Shown in pieces: positions 16,161 to 24,750 of a stretch of 64,000 nt of DNA. Below the pieces are notes generated by a model that saw nothing but the letters and a program-made list of their open reading frames with translations, was not told the origin of the DNA and did no database searches. Positions within the stretch are counted from its first letter, which is position 1; every line of letters begins with the position of its first letter. This stretch comes from an uncultured Blautia sp. (lineage in GTDB: Bacteria > Bacillota > Clostridia > Lachnospirales > Lachnospiraceae). The position numbers were made by a program, and so were the translations under genes. The DNA is taken from NCBI GenBank assembly GCA_900541985.1, contig UQLX01000007.1, positions 1-64,000 on the forward strand. The letters are read 5' to 3'.

Positions 16161-17552
16161 TTACGATTCGTCCCGCCATTCCTTCGGAATGTCCTCCGGT
16201 ACGTACGTACACGGCGAAACATCGTAAAACCCATTTATATGAGGTCGTGCAATCGCTTCCACTCCTATGAATCCCCACACCCGCCGTCCGGCAGAGTTGG
16301 TGATGTTGTTGCAATGCTCCAGATTGAATTTCTTGGCATTAGCAACCATGGCATCGCTGAAGCTGCGGGCTTTCAGCGGTGCAAGGGAGTTTTCCTCGCA
16401 CCACATCCGGTAGATTTCATAGAAATCCTTGGAGCTGATGGACGCATCCACTTTGCGCCGGATGTATCCCTCCGACTCCATGAAATCGAAAATATTGTTA
16501 TTGTCACGCTTAACCGCTTCCCGGTTTTCACGGATGCGGTCACTCTCCGAAAACTTAAAGTTGTTGGCAACGAGCCGCTGCAATCCTTCAAAAGCCCAGA
16601 GGAAAATACCCTCGGCTTCGGCTTTCATTTTCTCCGCAAGGTCGGGATCGTCGGCTCTGTCCACAGGCTTTTCCTTGGTGGTCAGCACAAGCTGTCTGCG
16701 GTAAAAACCGTCGCTACGGTCATACAGGGCTTGGAGATCGCCGTTGCTGAACGCCAGTAGTCGGGCAAACATCCAGCCCTGATAACTCTGCTTGCCTTTG
16801 CGTTCCAAGTCCATCTTGCCCTGTGCCGTCACGATGGATTTTACATAGTTGGTCTGACGCAGGGCTTCCATTCGCATATCATCATCCACGCACAGCAGGA
16901 TGTGTTCCAGATCGGCACGGGCAAAACGGTTTTCAGAAATCTTACCGATGCTGCCGTCTTTCATATTCGTGCCGAAGATGGTGGACAGCACCGCACCGAT
17001 TTGGGATTTGCCCTCACCGCCGTTGCCCTTAATCACCATCATGCGCTGCCCCTTGTTGGAGGGAATCAGACAGTAGCCGATGAACTCCTGTAAGGTGGGG
17101 ATGTCCTCTGCGTGGAGCAGACCATCCAGAAAGTTCATCCAGATCACCGGCGCAGGAGCGTTAGGATTGTAAGCAACCGGCAGACGACTTCTCACGATAG
17201 CCGGTCTGCCCTCGGTAAATGTTCCGTTCAGCAGCAGCGTACCGTTGGACACATGAATCCGATCCCGCTCCGGTGGAAAGTCAGGCACTTGCGCTTCCAG
17301 CTTCAGCACCTCCAGAATGTTGGTGATCTTCCGGGGAATGTTGTTCACGGCACAGAATTTCAGCTTGTCGTAAATCTCTCCACGCAGAGGGAGATCGTCT
17401 GTCACCCGACCATCGGGTGTGAAAAAAGCTCCGTTTGCGAAAATAATTCTGCGCTCTTGCAGAAATTCTTCACAAAACAGAGCTTCGTTGATGTTCTGCC
17501 CGTCAAACCAGACAGGTAAATTCATATCAGGCGTTTTCCGGTTCTTCGCCAT
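16161..17552 (-). CDS. Phage/plasmid-type primase-helicase (D5/P4 SF3)
   Basis: A 463-residue protein. A D5_N-like domain (about 100-165) precedes an SF3 helicase core with Walker A GNGGEGKS (176-183) and Walker B ILLCVDDDM (about 217-225), then a C-terminal winged-helix region. Such proteins unwind DNA at the origin of phages, plasmids and satellites. The start overlaps the CHC2 primase gene by 26 bp, so the two act together. It suggests the excised element can replicate. Confidence 0.88.
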   Translation of the reverse strand: MAKNRKTPDMNLPVWFDGQNINEALFCEEFLQERRIIFANGAFFTPDGRVTDDLPLRGEIYDKLKFCAVNNIPRKITNILEVLKLEAQVPDFPPERDRIHVSNGTLLLNGTFTEGRPAIVRSRLPVAYNPNAPAPVIWMNFLDGLLHAEDIPTLQEFIGYCLIPSNKGQRMMVIKGNGGEGKSQIGAVLSTIFGTNMKDGSIGKISENRFARADLEHILLCVDDDMRMEALRQTNYVKSIVTAQGKMDLERKGKQSYQGWMFARLLAFSNGDLQALYDRSDGFYRRQLVLTTKEKPVDRADDPDLAEKMKAEAEGIFLWAFEGLQRLVANNFKFSESDRIRENREAVKRDNNNIFDFMESEGYIRRKVDASISSKDFYEIYRMWCEENSLAPLKARSFSDAMVANAKKFNLEHCNNITNSAGRRVWGFIGVEAIARPHINGFYDVSPCTYVPEDIPKEWRDES

Positions 17553-18147
17553 TGTGCGCCACCTCCTTTTTCTTTCGTTCGGTGTACTCTTTCAGAAAAG
17601 AGATCTTGTCGCTTTTCATCAGCTCGTCCACCAGTGCGACCCGTTCTTCCAAATCACCCACGGTCAGCACATCTGCCATATATTCGATATGGCAGTGCAT
17701 CTGGCAGGCTTCCACAAAACGGTCATCGTAAGGCTCGTCCGGTGTCTTGGGTGCATACTGCACTTTCCAGTCCTCCAGAAGATGCAGATAGTCCGTCAGC
17801 ACCCGGAAGCACAGCATTTCATCCTCCCGGAACTGACGGATGTAAGGATGTTTCGGCTTGGGTAAAACTGCGGCAGTAGGAGGTTTCGGGTCAAGCCCGA
17901 AATCCGCCGCCAGCTTCTGCGCTGCTTCATAGCTGCTCAGATTGAATAGCCTTGCCACAAGGTCAATTACATCCCCCTTAGCTCCGCAGCCAAAGCAGAA
18001 AAAATAATCCTCGTTCAGCTTCAAGCTCGGATGCCTGTCATTGTGGAACGGGCAGCAAGCCATACCGTTGCGGTTGACTTTCAGCCCGTAATGTTCGGCG
18101 GCTTGCTTTACGCTGATTGCCGCCTTGATGGTTTCATAGATTGTCAT
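17527..18147 (-). CDS. CHC2 zinc-finger primase-like protein
   Basis: 206 residues from the ATG at 18147, 7 bp after GGAGG. The DnaG-type zinc finger is CCPFHNDRHPS and CFGCGAKGD (Cys31/32, His35, Cys51, Cys54). The toprim domain of full DnaG is missing; the C-terminus is a helical region of unknown fold. It is coupled to the helicase gene downstream. It probably recognises primer sites for replication of the element. Confidence 0.85.
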   Translation of the reverse strand: MTIYETIKAAISVKQAAEHYGLKVNRNGMACCPFHNDRHPSLKLNEDYFFCFGCGAKGDVIDLVARLFNLSSYEAAQKLAADFGLDPKPPTAAVLPKPKHPYIRQFREDEMLCFRVLTDYLHLLEDWKVQYAPKTPDEPYDDRFVEACQMHCHIEYMADVLTVGDLEERVALVDELMKSDKISFLKEYTERKKKEVAHNGEEPENA

Positions 18148-18181
18148 AGAAAAACCTCCGTTCATAATAGTCTGGAAAGCA

Positions 18182-18213
18182 CGAAGCACCCGCCGTGATT
18201 GGCAGGTGCTTCG
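18182..18213 (-). other. Leader hairpin of the primase operon
   Basis: Arms 18182-18194 and 18201-18213 pair over 13 bp with one mismatch around a 6-base loop, 35 bp upstream of the primase start. No T-run follows in either direction. It could be part of the replication origin or a leader structure. Confidence 0.5.
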
Positions 18214-18246
18214 CTCTTTCTACTATGGTTATGACGGATTTTGAAA

Positions 18247-18293
18247 AAAACAGGCTAAAAGCAGGACAACCCTATTTCAAAAAACAGGACAAC
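18247..18293. repeat. CAGGACAAC repeats near the replication genes
   Basis: Two copies of A/G-CAGGACAAC (18261-18270 and 18284-18293) and a partial copy (AACAGGCTAAAA, from 18249) lie in an A-rich stretch between the primase operon and the divergent marR operon. A related AAACAGGACAGG occurs at about 19942-19955. They could be iterons; the number is too low to be sure. Confidence 0.35.
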
Positions 18294-18325
18294 TTATCTT
18301 ACAATATAGATTTCGCCCTATTCTA

Positions 18326-18375
18326 TTGACAAATAATAGGTAATGTGTTACCTTATCAAAGGTAATATATTACCT
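18326..18375 (+). promoter_or_regulatory. marR promoter with two palindromic operators
   Basis: TTGACA (18326-18331) is followed after 17 bp by TACCTT. Two palindromes, AGGTAATGTGTTACCT (18338-18353) and AGGTAATATATTACCT (18360-18375, perfect), overlap the spacer/-10 and the start-site region, 22 bp centre to centre (two helical turns). This fits autorepression by the MarR protein encoded just downstream. Confidence 0.82.
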
Positions 18376-18387
18376 ATGGAGGATAGA

Positions 18388-18870
18388 ATGAATATTAAAG
18401 AAGTAATCAACAGTGGCAAAGTTGACTTTACAGGGATTGAACAATCCTATTTTTTGCTTGGTTTACTGAGTGCCTTTGATAATAGATTTCAAGCAGTCGC
18501 AGATGGTACGATGCAAGAGATCAGCTGGAAGCAGTTTTTTGCAATTATCTGTATCAATATGTGTAAAGAGAAGCCAACTATCAAGGAGCTTGCGGAGATC
18601 ATGGGAAGCTCTCACCAGAATGTAAAACAGATTTTATTGAAGCTTAAAAAGAAAGGATTTGTTGATATTACTGCGGACGAAAGCGATAAGAGAAAGCAGC
18701 GTATTGAGCTTACCGATTATTGCAGAGCGTTTTGTGCAAAAAATGATGAAATGACCATGAAAATCATGAAGAAAATGTTTGACGATGTGTCAGAGGAACA
18801 GCTGCAAACAACCATACAGACCATTATACAAATCGGAGATAACTTACAGGAGATTCAGGGACATGAGTAA
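18388..18870 (+). CDS. MarR-family regulator
   Basis: 160 residues from the ATG at 18388 (MNIKEVINSGK), with GGAGG 5 bp upstream; earlier in-frame ATGs would cover the operators. The winged helix reads PTIKELAEIMGSSHQNVKQILLKLKKKGFVDI, here split as PTIKELAEIMGSSHQNVKQ and ILLKLKKKGFV, followed by the wing SDKRKQRIELT. It overlaps the flavodoxin gene (ATGAGTAA) and probably controls that operon. Confidence 0.88.
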   Translation: MNIKEVINSGKVDFTGIEQSYFLLGLLSAFDNRFQAVADGTMQEISWKQFFAIICINMCKEKPTIKELAEIMGSSHQNVKQILLKLKKKGFVDITADESDKRKQRIELTDYCRAFCAKNDEMTMKIMKKMFDDVSEEQLQTTIQTIIQIGDNLQEIQGHE

Positions 18871-19396
18871 AGGTATTATTTTATTTCAATCGAAATATGG
18901 CGCAACAAAAAAGTATGCGGACTGGTTAGCCGAAATGACCGGGTATGATTGTGCTGAAACAAAAAACGCAAATGCTGTGGATCTGAAACCCTATGATGTG
19001 ATCCTGCTGGGTGGCGGTGTTTACGCTTCCGGCATTGCAGGATTCCAATTTATTAAGAAGAATATAGGTCAGTTAGCAGATAAAAAGATCGCTGTGTTTG
19101 CAGTCGGTGCTTCTCCATACGATGAGAAGGCAATCTTGCAAATGAGAGACCTGCATTTCAAAAACGAACTTCGTAGTATACCGCTATTCTATTGCAGAGG
19201 GGCTTGGGATGAAGAAACAATGAAATTTACGGACAGAGCGCTTTGTAAGATGCTCCAGAAAGCAGTTGCAAAACAAAATCCGGATGAATATGAGCCCTGG
19301 CAAAAAGCATTGATGTGTACAGTGGGGCAAAAATGTGATTGGACGGATCAATCCTATTTAGAACCGTTGCTGAAGCAAATTGAAAAATGGAGATAG
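18863..19396 (+). CDS. Flavodoxin-domain protein
   Basis: 177 residues from the ATG at 18863 inside the marR stop overlap. The N-terminal FMN-binding loop SKYGATKKYAD (phosphate loop) and the DVILLGGGVYASGI segment mark a HemG/flavodoxin-like fold. It may carry electrons to an oxidoreductase or reduce a drug or quinone. Pairing with MarR fits a redox- or xenobiotic-responsive operon. Confidence 0.82.
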   Translation: MSKGIILFQSKYGATKKYADWLAEMTGYDCAETKNANAVDLKPYDVILLGGGVYASGIAGFQFIKKNIGQLADKKIAVFAVGASPYDEKAILQMRDLHFKNELRSIPLFYCRGAWDEETMKFTDRALCKMLQKAVAKQNPDEYEPWQKALMCTVGQKCDWTDQSYLEPLLKQIEKWR

Positions 19397-19406
19397 AAAG
19401 ATTTAT

Positions 19407-19799
19407 ATGAAGAAGTATGTGATTGTGTTTTTGATATGGGTTATGATTATACCTATCGCAATATTAAATGGTGGATTCCGTGAATATGTGCTTATGGTGC
19501 ATCTTGAGATACTGGCACTCCCATTAAGCGGGTTTATTTTGAGCGTTTGCATCTTTCTTGTTGCATATCTGTTTGTGCCTAAAATCAAAGGGTGTGTAAA
19601 ACGAGATTACATTTTATTTGGCGTGATGTGGTTTGTTTTGACGAACTTATTTGACTTGTCATCCTACATCAAATCTGGTGAAGGATTTGCAGGCTTGCTT
19701 CAATCTTACAACATTCTGACTGGAAATACATGGATACTTGTTGTTTTATCGGCTTTGATTTCACCAATGTTGGTTATGAAAATAAAAGGGAGGAAGTAA
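19407..19799 (+). CDS. Small integral membrane protein
   Basis: 130 residues from the ATG at 19407 (MKKYVIVFLIW); the SD is weak (AGAAAG). Four hydrophobic segments are visible: about 4-21, 34-56, 70-85 and 105-123. It lies 10 bp after the flavodoxin gene. It resembles small membrane proteins that accompany MarR/flavodoxin operons in Clostridia, but no function is recognised. Confidence 0.65.
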   Translation: MKKYVIVFLIWVMIIPIAILNGGFREYVLMVHLEILALPLSGFILSVCIFLVAYLFVPKIKGCVKRDYILFGVMWFVLTNLFDLSSYIKSGEGFAGLLQSYNILTGNTWILVVLSALISPMLVMKIKGRK

Positions 19800-19837
19800 G
19801 GTGAATCCTTCAATTTTTTTCATGAATAACTGATAAA

Positions 19838-19893
19838 AACAGGTCGTTGACTGTACGCATTGCGAAAGGTTGGCGGCCTGTGTTTTTTATATG
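19838..19893 (+). terminator. Terminator of the marR operon
   Basis: ACAGGTCG and CGGCCTGT pair at the base of a stem with a long apical region, followed by G-T6. It ends the marR-flavodoxin-membrane protein transcript. Confidence 0.55.
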
Positions 19894-19965
19894 GAGGAAA
19901 TGTAGATTTCTTCACATTTGCATGGTATAATTAAAAAATTCAAAAAACAGGACAGGAGGGCAAGC

Positions 19966-21177
19966 ATGAATCAAGAACTGATGACATTGGATTTTTGGCA
20001 GGATACGGTCATATATGAGGGCAAAACATTTCCTGTCGGCACTCTTGCCTGTGATGCACTGAATGTTCCTGCGGATACCATTGCAAAGATGAATGAGCAA
20101 TGCGAGAAAATCAATCTGCTGCTTGGTCTGCTGAACGCCGGGCAGGATGCTTCTGCGCTATTTCCTATGGCAAGGGAAGCTGCTCTGACAATGTTGGGGA
20201 TTCTCAGTAAAACGCTGCCATTCTCCCACATGGACATACCAAAGCACCGGGAACGGATAGAAAAGGTATTTACTGCCGACAATGCGCTGAAATATGTGGA
20301 GTTTGCTATAAAAGCCGCAACCAACTCCTTGCAGTTTGAAGAAGTTCCGAAATATGCGGATGCAATCATACTCCAACGCTATACCGCTGTGTTTGGACAT
20401 CTGGCATACTCCCTTGGGGAATATCAAACGGCAATGCTTGATTTTGCAGAAAAATCAGACGGTAACGAAGCAGACCGCACCGCAGAGGGCTTCGCCAGAA
20501 TGTTCGGCAGCTATTTCCCGCCAGAGTTGTCTATCACAGAGGGCAATGCCTGGATGTCTACCCTGAACAATTCTGTTCAGTATGTATCGGTCATCCGTCC
20601 CGGCGAAGAAGTTGCAAAGCTGGTCAAACGAATCCACTATGTTTCCTTTGTTGGGATGTTCCGATCTGATCTCTTTGAGGGCTTGTGTGTCGGCCATGCG
20701 CCTAAGAAATGCAAAATCTGCGGCAAATGGTTTCTGACAACCAACGCAAGGCACACCAAATATTGCGGCGGTTATGCGCCGGGGGACAAGCTGCACCGAA
20801 CCTGTCGGCAGATCGGCAATCTGAAAGGCAGAGAACAGCGGGAACTTGCGGACGATCATCCGCTGAAGCAGATATATGAGAAGCGTCTGAATACCATAAA
20901 CCGCTATGTGAAGCGTGGTACTCTGGACGCTGATCTTGCGGAGGTTATGAAGAAGCTGGCAAAAGATAAGATGCTCCGGGCATTGAGCAATGTGGCTTAT
21001 GCCAAGGGTGATTATGAAAAGGAAATGGGACAGGCTGCTTTGAAGAAAGAAGCCCTAAAGAACTTTGAATTTGTAGAACTAACAAAATATTTAAAAAAGC
21101 TATTGACTCCTACGTTGCGTAATAGTTTAGAGTATACTTATCGAGAGGAGGGAAAAGCCAATGATGACAGTAAATGA
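19966..21177 (+). CDS. DUF6076-like protein with zinc finger
   Basis: 403 residues from the ATG at 19966 (MNQELMTLD), 6 bp after GGAGG. An extended -10 promoter TGGTATAAT lies at 19924-19931. A long helical N-terminal part precedes a zinc-finger-like CKICGKWFLTTNARHTKYCG and a basic C-terminal region. Proteins of this kind are frequent cargo of Clostridial conjugative and mobilizable elements; the role is unknown. The family name is from memory and less certain than the zinc finger. The 3' end contains the promoter of the merR gene. Confidence 0.65.
   Translation: MNQELMTLDFWQDTVIYEGKTFPVGTLACDALNVPADTIAKMNEQCEKINLLLGLLNAGQDASALFPMAREAALTMLGILSKTLPFSHMDIPKHRERIEKVFTADNALKYVEFAIKAATNSLQFEEVPKYADAIILQRYTAVFGHLAYSLGEYQTAMLDFAEKSDGNEADRTAEGFARMFGSYFPPELSITEGNAWMSTLNNSVQYVSVIRPGEEVAKLVKRIHYVSFVGMFRSDLFEGLCVGHAPKKCKICGKWFLTTNARHTKYCGGYAPGDKLHRTCRQIGNLKGREQRELADDHPLKQIYEKRLNTINRYVKRGTLDADLAEVMKKLAKDKMLRALSNVAYAKGDYEKEMGQAALKKEALKNFEFVELTKYLKKLLTPTLRNSLEYTYREEGKANDDSK
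21103..21133 (+). promoter_or_regulatory. MerR-type promoter with 19-bp spacer
   Basis: TTGACT (21103-21108), a 19-bp spacer and TAGAGT (21128-21133), with the palindrome TACGTTGCGTA (21111-21121) in the spacer. This is the usual arrangement for MerR activators, which untwist an over-long spacer. It lies within the end of the DUF6076 gene. The spacer shares ACGTTGCGTAAT with the operator at 14203-14214. Confidence 0.65.
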
Positions 21178-21886
21178 AGTAAGCAAATTGACCGGAGTGA
21201 GTATACGCACTCTGCAATATTATGATACCATAGGACTCCTGCCACCGACTGAATATACAGAGGCAGGATATCGACTGTATGACGATACAGCAATGGAAAG
21301 GCTGCAACAAATTCTACTGTTTAAAGAACTTGAATTCCCACTAAAGGAAATTAAGACGATAATTGATGCACCCAATTTTGATAGAAGCAAAGCGTTGGAG
21401 CAACAAATTGAGTTGCTTACTATGAAAAAAGAGCATCTTGAAGTTCTTATTAATTTCGCTCGTAAAATAAAAACGACAGGAGTGAATAAAATGGATTTTA
21501 AAGTATTTGATACAACAAGAATGGATGAGTATGCCAGAAAGGCAAAAGAGCAATGGGGACAGACTTCAGAATATAAGGAATATGAAGAAAATGCAAACAA
21601 TCAGTCTCCAGACGCACAAAAAATGGCTTGGAAAAACCTCATGCTTATATTTGTAGAGTTTGGAAAAATGAAAGATAAGGAACCGGAGCATGCGGAAGTA
21701 CAGTTTGAAGTTAAGAAACTGCAAGACTATATTTCGGAGCATTTTTATAAATGCTCTAATGAGGTTTTAAAGGGGCTTGGTGCAATGTATGCTTCTGGTG
21801 GAGAATTTACTGAAAATATCGATAAAGCTGCTGGAAGAGGAACTGCTGTATTTGTGGCAAAAGCAATAGAGATTTATTGTAGTTAA
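21161..21886 (+). CDS. MerR-family regulator with TipAS domain
   Basis: 241 residues. The MerR HTH (about 2-70, VNEVSKLTGVSIRTLQYYD..GLLPP) is followed by a coiled coil and a TipAS-like ligand domain (about 115-240, with MDEYARKAKEQWG). TipAL-type activators bind thiopeptides and other multidrugs and switch on efflux or resistance genes. It overlaps the DUF6076 gene by 17 bp; SD GAGGAGGG. Likely target genes are its own operon and perhaps the downstream ABC exporter. Confidence 0.88.
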   Translation: MMTVNEVSKLTGVSIRTLQYYDTIGLLPPTEYTEAGYRLYDDTAMERLQQILLFKELEFPLKEIKTIIDAPNFDRSKALEQQIELLTMKKEHLEVLINFARKIKTTGVNKMDFKVFDTTRMDEYARKAKEQWGQTSEYKEYEENANNQSPDAQKMAWKNLMLIFVEFGKMKDKEPEHAEVQFEVKKLQDYISEHFYKCSNEVLKGLGAMYASGGEFTENIDKAAGRGTAVFVAKAIEIYCS

Positions 21887-21984
21887 TATAGGTAATTAAG
21901 ATTAGCAGACCCCTGTTAGGGTGAACAGAAAATTTCAGTTTTCTAAATCTTTATACGCATTGTTAAACCGGAAGGAGGTGCGCT

Positions 21985-23160
21985 ATGCTGAATGATTTTA
22001 CATGGAATATGATCGGATACATACCAAAATACCAAGTCAATCCGCACGGTGATGGCATCATTCCCTATGTGGCAGAGCGCATCTTCCAACTGGACCCGGA
22101 GCCGCCAGCGGTGGACAGTCTGAACGAATATATCCTGTCTGCTTTGCGGGAAAAGAATCTGCTATATTTTTCGTTCTTCCTGCACCACTACGAGCCGCAG
22201 CTCAACAAGCGCATCAAATCCTTTCTCGGCGTGGATGGCGGCGATCTGTACGATACAGACCGTTTTATAGATATAAAGCTCTCCTGCCGGGAACAAATGC
22301 TCCAAAAGCTGATGGACTATGATCCTGCCAAGGGTGCGGAGTATGCTACATACATTTTCCCGTTCATACGGGATGCTATGCTCCGTTTCCGTATGGGCGA
22401 AGAAAAATGGTCGGTATCCTCTCTGACTAATTACAAAATGGTGCGGTCAATGGCATGGCTGTACCATAACACCAAGGATGCGGTCAGCGAGTTTTCCAAA
22501 AAGTATAACTGTGACCTTGCCCTTGCGGAAGAATATTTGAAAGTTGTCCGTGGCATCCGCAATCAACAGCCTTTCTATGTGACAGACGAGGACGGCGAGG
22601 AAACTGGCGAGGATGTTGCCCTTGATGATACTTGGAACTATACCGACATCCTCTGGAACGGCATACAGGCAGAAAAGGTGCAGCGAGCATTTGAGAAGCT
22701 GAATTACCGGGAGCAGACCTTACTTGAAAAACGGTTGGCGATTTGCATGACCTGCGGGCGTGTCGGCTCATGGAAAGGCCGCCCCACCTTTGAAGAACTG
22801 GCTGTGATGTTTGAGGGCAGCACAGCCAGCGGTGCAGAGCGAGCCTACCGGAAAGCGGTGGACAAGCTGACAGAACTGCTGGTTGCCGAAGGTGCGCTCC
22901 ATGCTGTCCGGCTGAAACAGAAATCCAAAACCAAGCGCAAAAAGAAAATCGCCGCCGCAATCTACGAATACCAAGCAGACTGCGACGGCGAATGGGGCGA
23001 GATTTCATTTGATTTTGAGAACGGCACAGCGGAAATCATCCGTCTTGCCGATTGGGATACGATGAAAACAAATCGCTATGCAAACCGGGCAATAGCGTAT
23101 CTTTTGAACTGTGAGAACGAAAAGCTGCCCAAGGAAATAATGGTTGCATTCGAGTTATGA
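21985..23160 (+). CDS. Sigma-70-like protein of a mobile element
   Basis: 391 residues with SD GGAGGTGC. An N-terminal region with a sigma region-2 flavour (ATYIFPFIRDAMLRF) is followed by a region-4-like HTH (LNYREQTLLEKRLAI.., PTFEELAVMFEGSTASGAERAYRKAV). The basic KQKSKTKRKKK linker and C-terminal domain are unrecognised. Such divergent sigma-like proteins are common in Tn916/Tn1549-like and related elements. It may direct transcription of element genes. Confidence 0.7.
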   Translation: MLNDFTWNMIGYIPKYQVNPHGDGIIPYVAERIFQLDPEPPAVDSLNEYILSALREKNLLYFSFFLHHYEPQLNKRIKSFLGVDGGDLYDTDRFIDIKLSCREQMLQKLMDYDPAKGAEYATYIFPFIRDAMLRFRMGEEKWSVSSLTNYKMVRSMAWLYHNTKDAVSEFSKKYNCDLALAEEYLKVVRGIRNQQPFYVTDEDGEETGEDVALDDTWNYTDILWNGIQAEKVQRAFEKLNYREQTLLEKRLAICMTCGRVGSWKGRPTFEELAVMFEGSTASGAERAYRKAVDKLTELLVAEGALHAVRLKQKSKTKRKKKIAAAIYEYQADCDGEWGEISFDFENGTAEIIRLADWDTMKTNRYANRAIAYLLNCENEKLPKEIMVAFEL

Positions 23161-23219
23161 AGTTCAATAATAAACCGATGAGACATCAAAATCGACCGAA
23201 CAGACAGAAATCAACATTT

Positions 23220-23269
23220 CTCCATTTTGATTTGCTATGATAGTACTGGCAAATAAAATCAAAATGGAG
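23220..23269 (+). promoter_or_regulatory. 12-bp inverted repeat covering the exporter RBS
   Basis: CTCCATTTTGAT (23220-23231) and ATCAAAATGGAG (23258-23269) are perfect inverted repeats 26 bp apart. TATGAT (23236-23241), a candidate -10, lies in the loop, and the right arm includes most of the GGAGG SD (23266-23270). As DNA it could be an operator; as RNA, if transcription starts upstream, it would hide the SD. Confidence 0.6.
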
Positions 23270-23279
23270 GATATCACAA

Positions 23280-24011
23280 ATGCAAGCAATTAAAACCATG
23301 GAACTTGTCAAGCAGTATAAAACCCTGACTGCCGTGGACAGGCTCTATTTAGATATTCAGCAGGGAGAATTGTTTTCTCTACTGGGTGTAAACGGCGCAG
23401 GAAAGACCACAACTATTAAAATGCTCTCCTGTCTGACAAAACCCACAAGCGGAGACATCCTCGTAGGTGGCTATAGTACTACAAAGGAGCCGGAACAGGT
23501 AAAGCGGCTGATTGGCGTATCTCCGCAGGAAACGGCTGTTGCTCCAAACCTCTCCGTGAAAGAAAATCTGGAACTGATCTGCGGCATCCACAGTTTTTCA
23601 AAAGGTAAAACGGAAGAAAAGATTCGAGAACTTTCCGGGCAATTCGCTTTGGATACCGTTTTGAAAAGAAAAGCTGGTAAGTTATCCGGCGGTTGGCAAC
23701 GCAGAGTCAGCATTGCCATGGCTCTGATCAGCGAACCGCAAATCCTGTTTCTGGACGAACCTACCCTTGGTTTGGATGTCATTGCAAGGCACGAGCTTTG
23801 GGAAACAATTCGTTCACTTAAAGGCAAGATAACCATCATTCTGACAACGCATTACATGGAAGAAGCAGAGGCTCTTTCTGACCGCATCGGCATTATGAAA
23901 AGCGGAAAACTTCTTGCGGTAGGAACAGTAGAAGAACTGAACGCATTAGCAGGAACAAATGATTTTGAAACAGCGTTCGTTTCTATTGTGAAGGAGGATA
24001 CTGTGGTATGA
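23280..24011 (+). CDS. ABC transporter ATP-binding protein (ABC-2 exporter 1)
   Basis: 243 residues. Walker A GVNGAGKTT, signature LSGGWQRRVSIAMAL (the usual Q replaced by W in LSGGW), Walker B ILFLDEPTLGLD and switch His in LTTHYMEEAE. It pairs with the permease that overlaps its stop (ATGA). LytTR and DUF3021 genes follow in the same operon, a set usual for antimicrobial-peptide or drug export in Firmicutes. Confidence 0.92.
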   Translation: MQAIKTMELVKQYKTLTAVDRLYLDIQQGELFSLLGVNGAGKTTTIKMLSCLTKPTSGDILVGGYSTTKEPEQVKRLIGVSPQETAVAPNLSVKENLELICGIHSFSKGKTEEKIRELSGQFALDTVLKRKAGKLSGGWQRRVSIAMALISEPQILFLDEPTLGLDVIARHELWETIRSLKGKITIILTTHYMEEAEALSDRIGIMKSGKLLAVGTVEELNALAGTNDFETAFVSIVKEDTVV

Positions 24012-24739
24012 GAATGATGACATTTGCCAAAAGATGTTCAAAAGAGATTTTGCGTGATCCGATCAACCTTGGTTTCGGTCTGGGATTCCCTTTGGTTTTG
24101 CTGGTTCTGCTTAGTGCGATACAGGCTAATATCCCGGTAAGCCTGTTTGAAATCGACACACTGACTCCGGGCATTACCGTATTCGGGCTGTCGTTTATGA
24201 CTCTGTTTTCCGCAACACTAATCGCAAAAGACCGGGAAAGCGCCCTCTTGCAGAGGTTGTATACTACTCCGCTTACGGGATTTGACTTTATCATGGGATA
24301 TATGCTCCCGCTATTACCTATTGCTATCGGACAGGTTCTGATCTGCTATCTGTTTGCGATTCCGTTGGGGCTGACTGTCAGCGTAAATATCGTGTACGCT
24401 GTCATTGGCATCATCCCTATGGCTGTTTTCAATATTTCTTTGGGACTTTTTTGCGGCAGCGTTTTTGGAGTGAAACAGGTTGGCGGTATCTGTGGGGCAT
24501 TGCTGACCAATCTCTCTGCATGGCTTTCCGGTGTGTGGTTTGATCTGGAGCTTGTGGGAGGGGCATTTGAGAAAATTGCCAATGCGCTGCCCTTTATGCA
24601 CGCAGCCGAATTGGAAAAAGCACTATTCAGCGGTAATTTTGAACTTGCAGCAACGCACATTCTACCCGTTTTGCTGTATGGTGTATTGATAACAGTTATT
24701 GCCGTATTCTGCTTTCTTAGGCAAATGAAAAAACAGTAA
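24008..24739 (+). CDS. ABC-2 type permease (exporter 1)
   Basis: 243 residues with six predicted membrane segments, the first at about 18-38 (LGFGLGFPLVLLVLLSAI). An ABC-2 pattern is seen around the fifth and sixth segments (LTNLSAWLSGVWFDLELVGG). It overlaps the ATPase gene by 4 bp and forms the membrane half of the exporter. Confidence 0.88.
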   Translation: MRMMTFAKRCSKEILRDPINLGFGLGFPLVLLVLLSAIQANIPVSLFEIDTLTPGITVFGLSFMTLFSATLIAKDRESALLQRLYTTPLTGFDFIMGYMLPLLPIAIGQVLICYLFAIPLGLTVSVNIVYAVIGIIPMAVFNISLGLFCGSVFGVKQVGGICGALLTNLSAWLSGVWFDLELVGGAFEKIANALPFMHAAELEKALFSGNFELAATHILPVLLYGVLITVIAVFCFLRQMKKQ

Positions 24740-24750
24740 GGATTGAGGAG

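Noticed and set aside
15852..16760. 302-codon open frame on the plus strand
   Set aside because: It runs through the hairpin region and antisense to the primase-helicase; judged a shadow frame.
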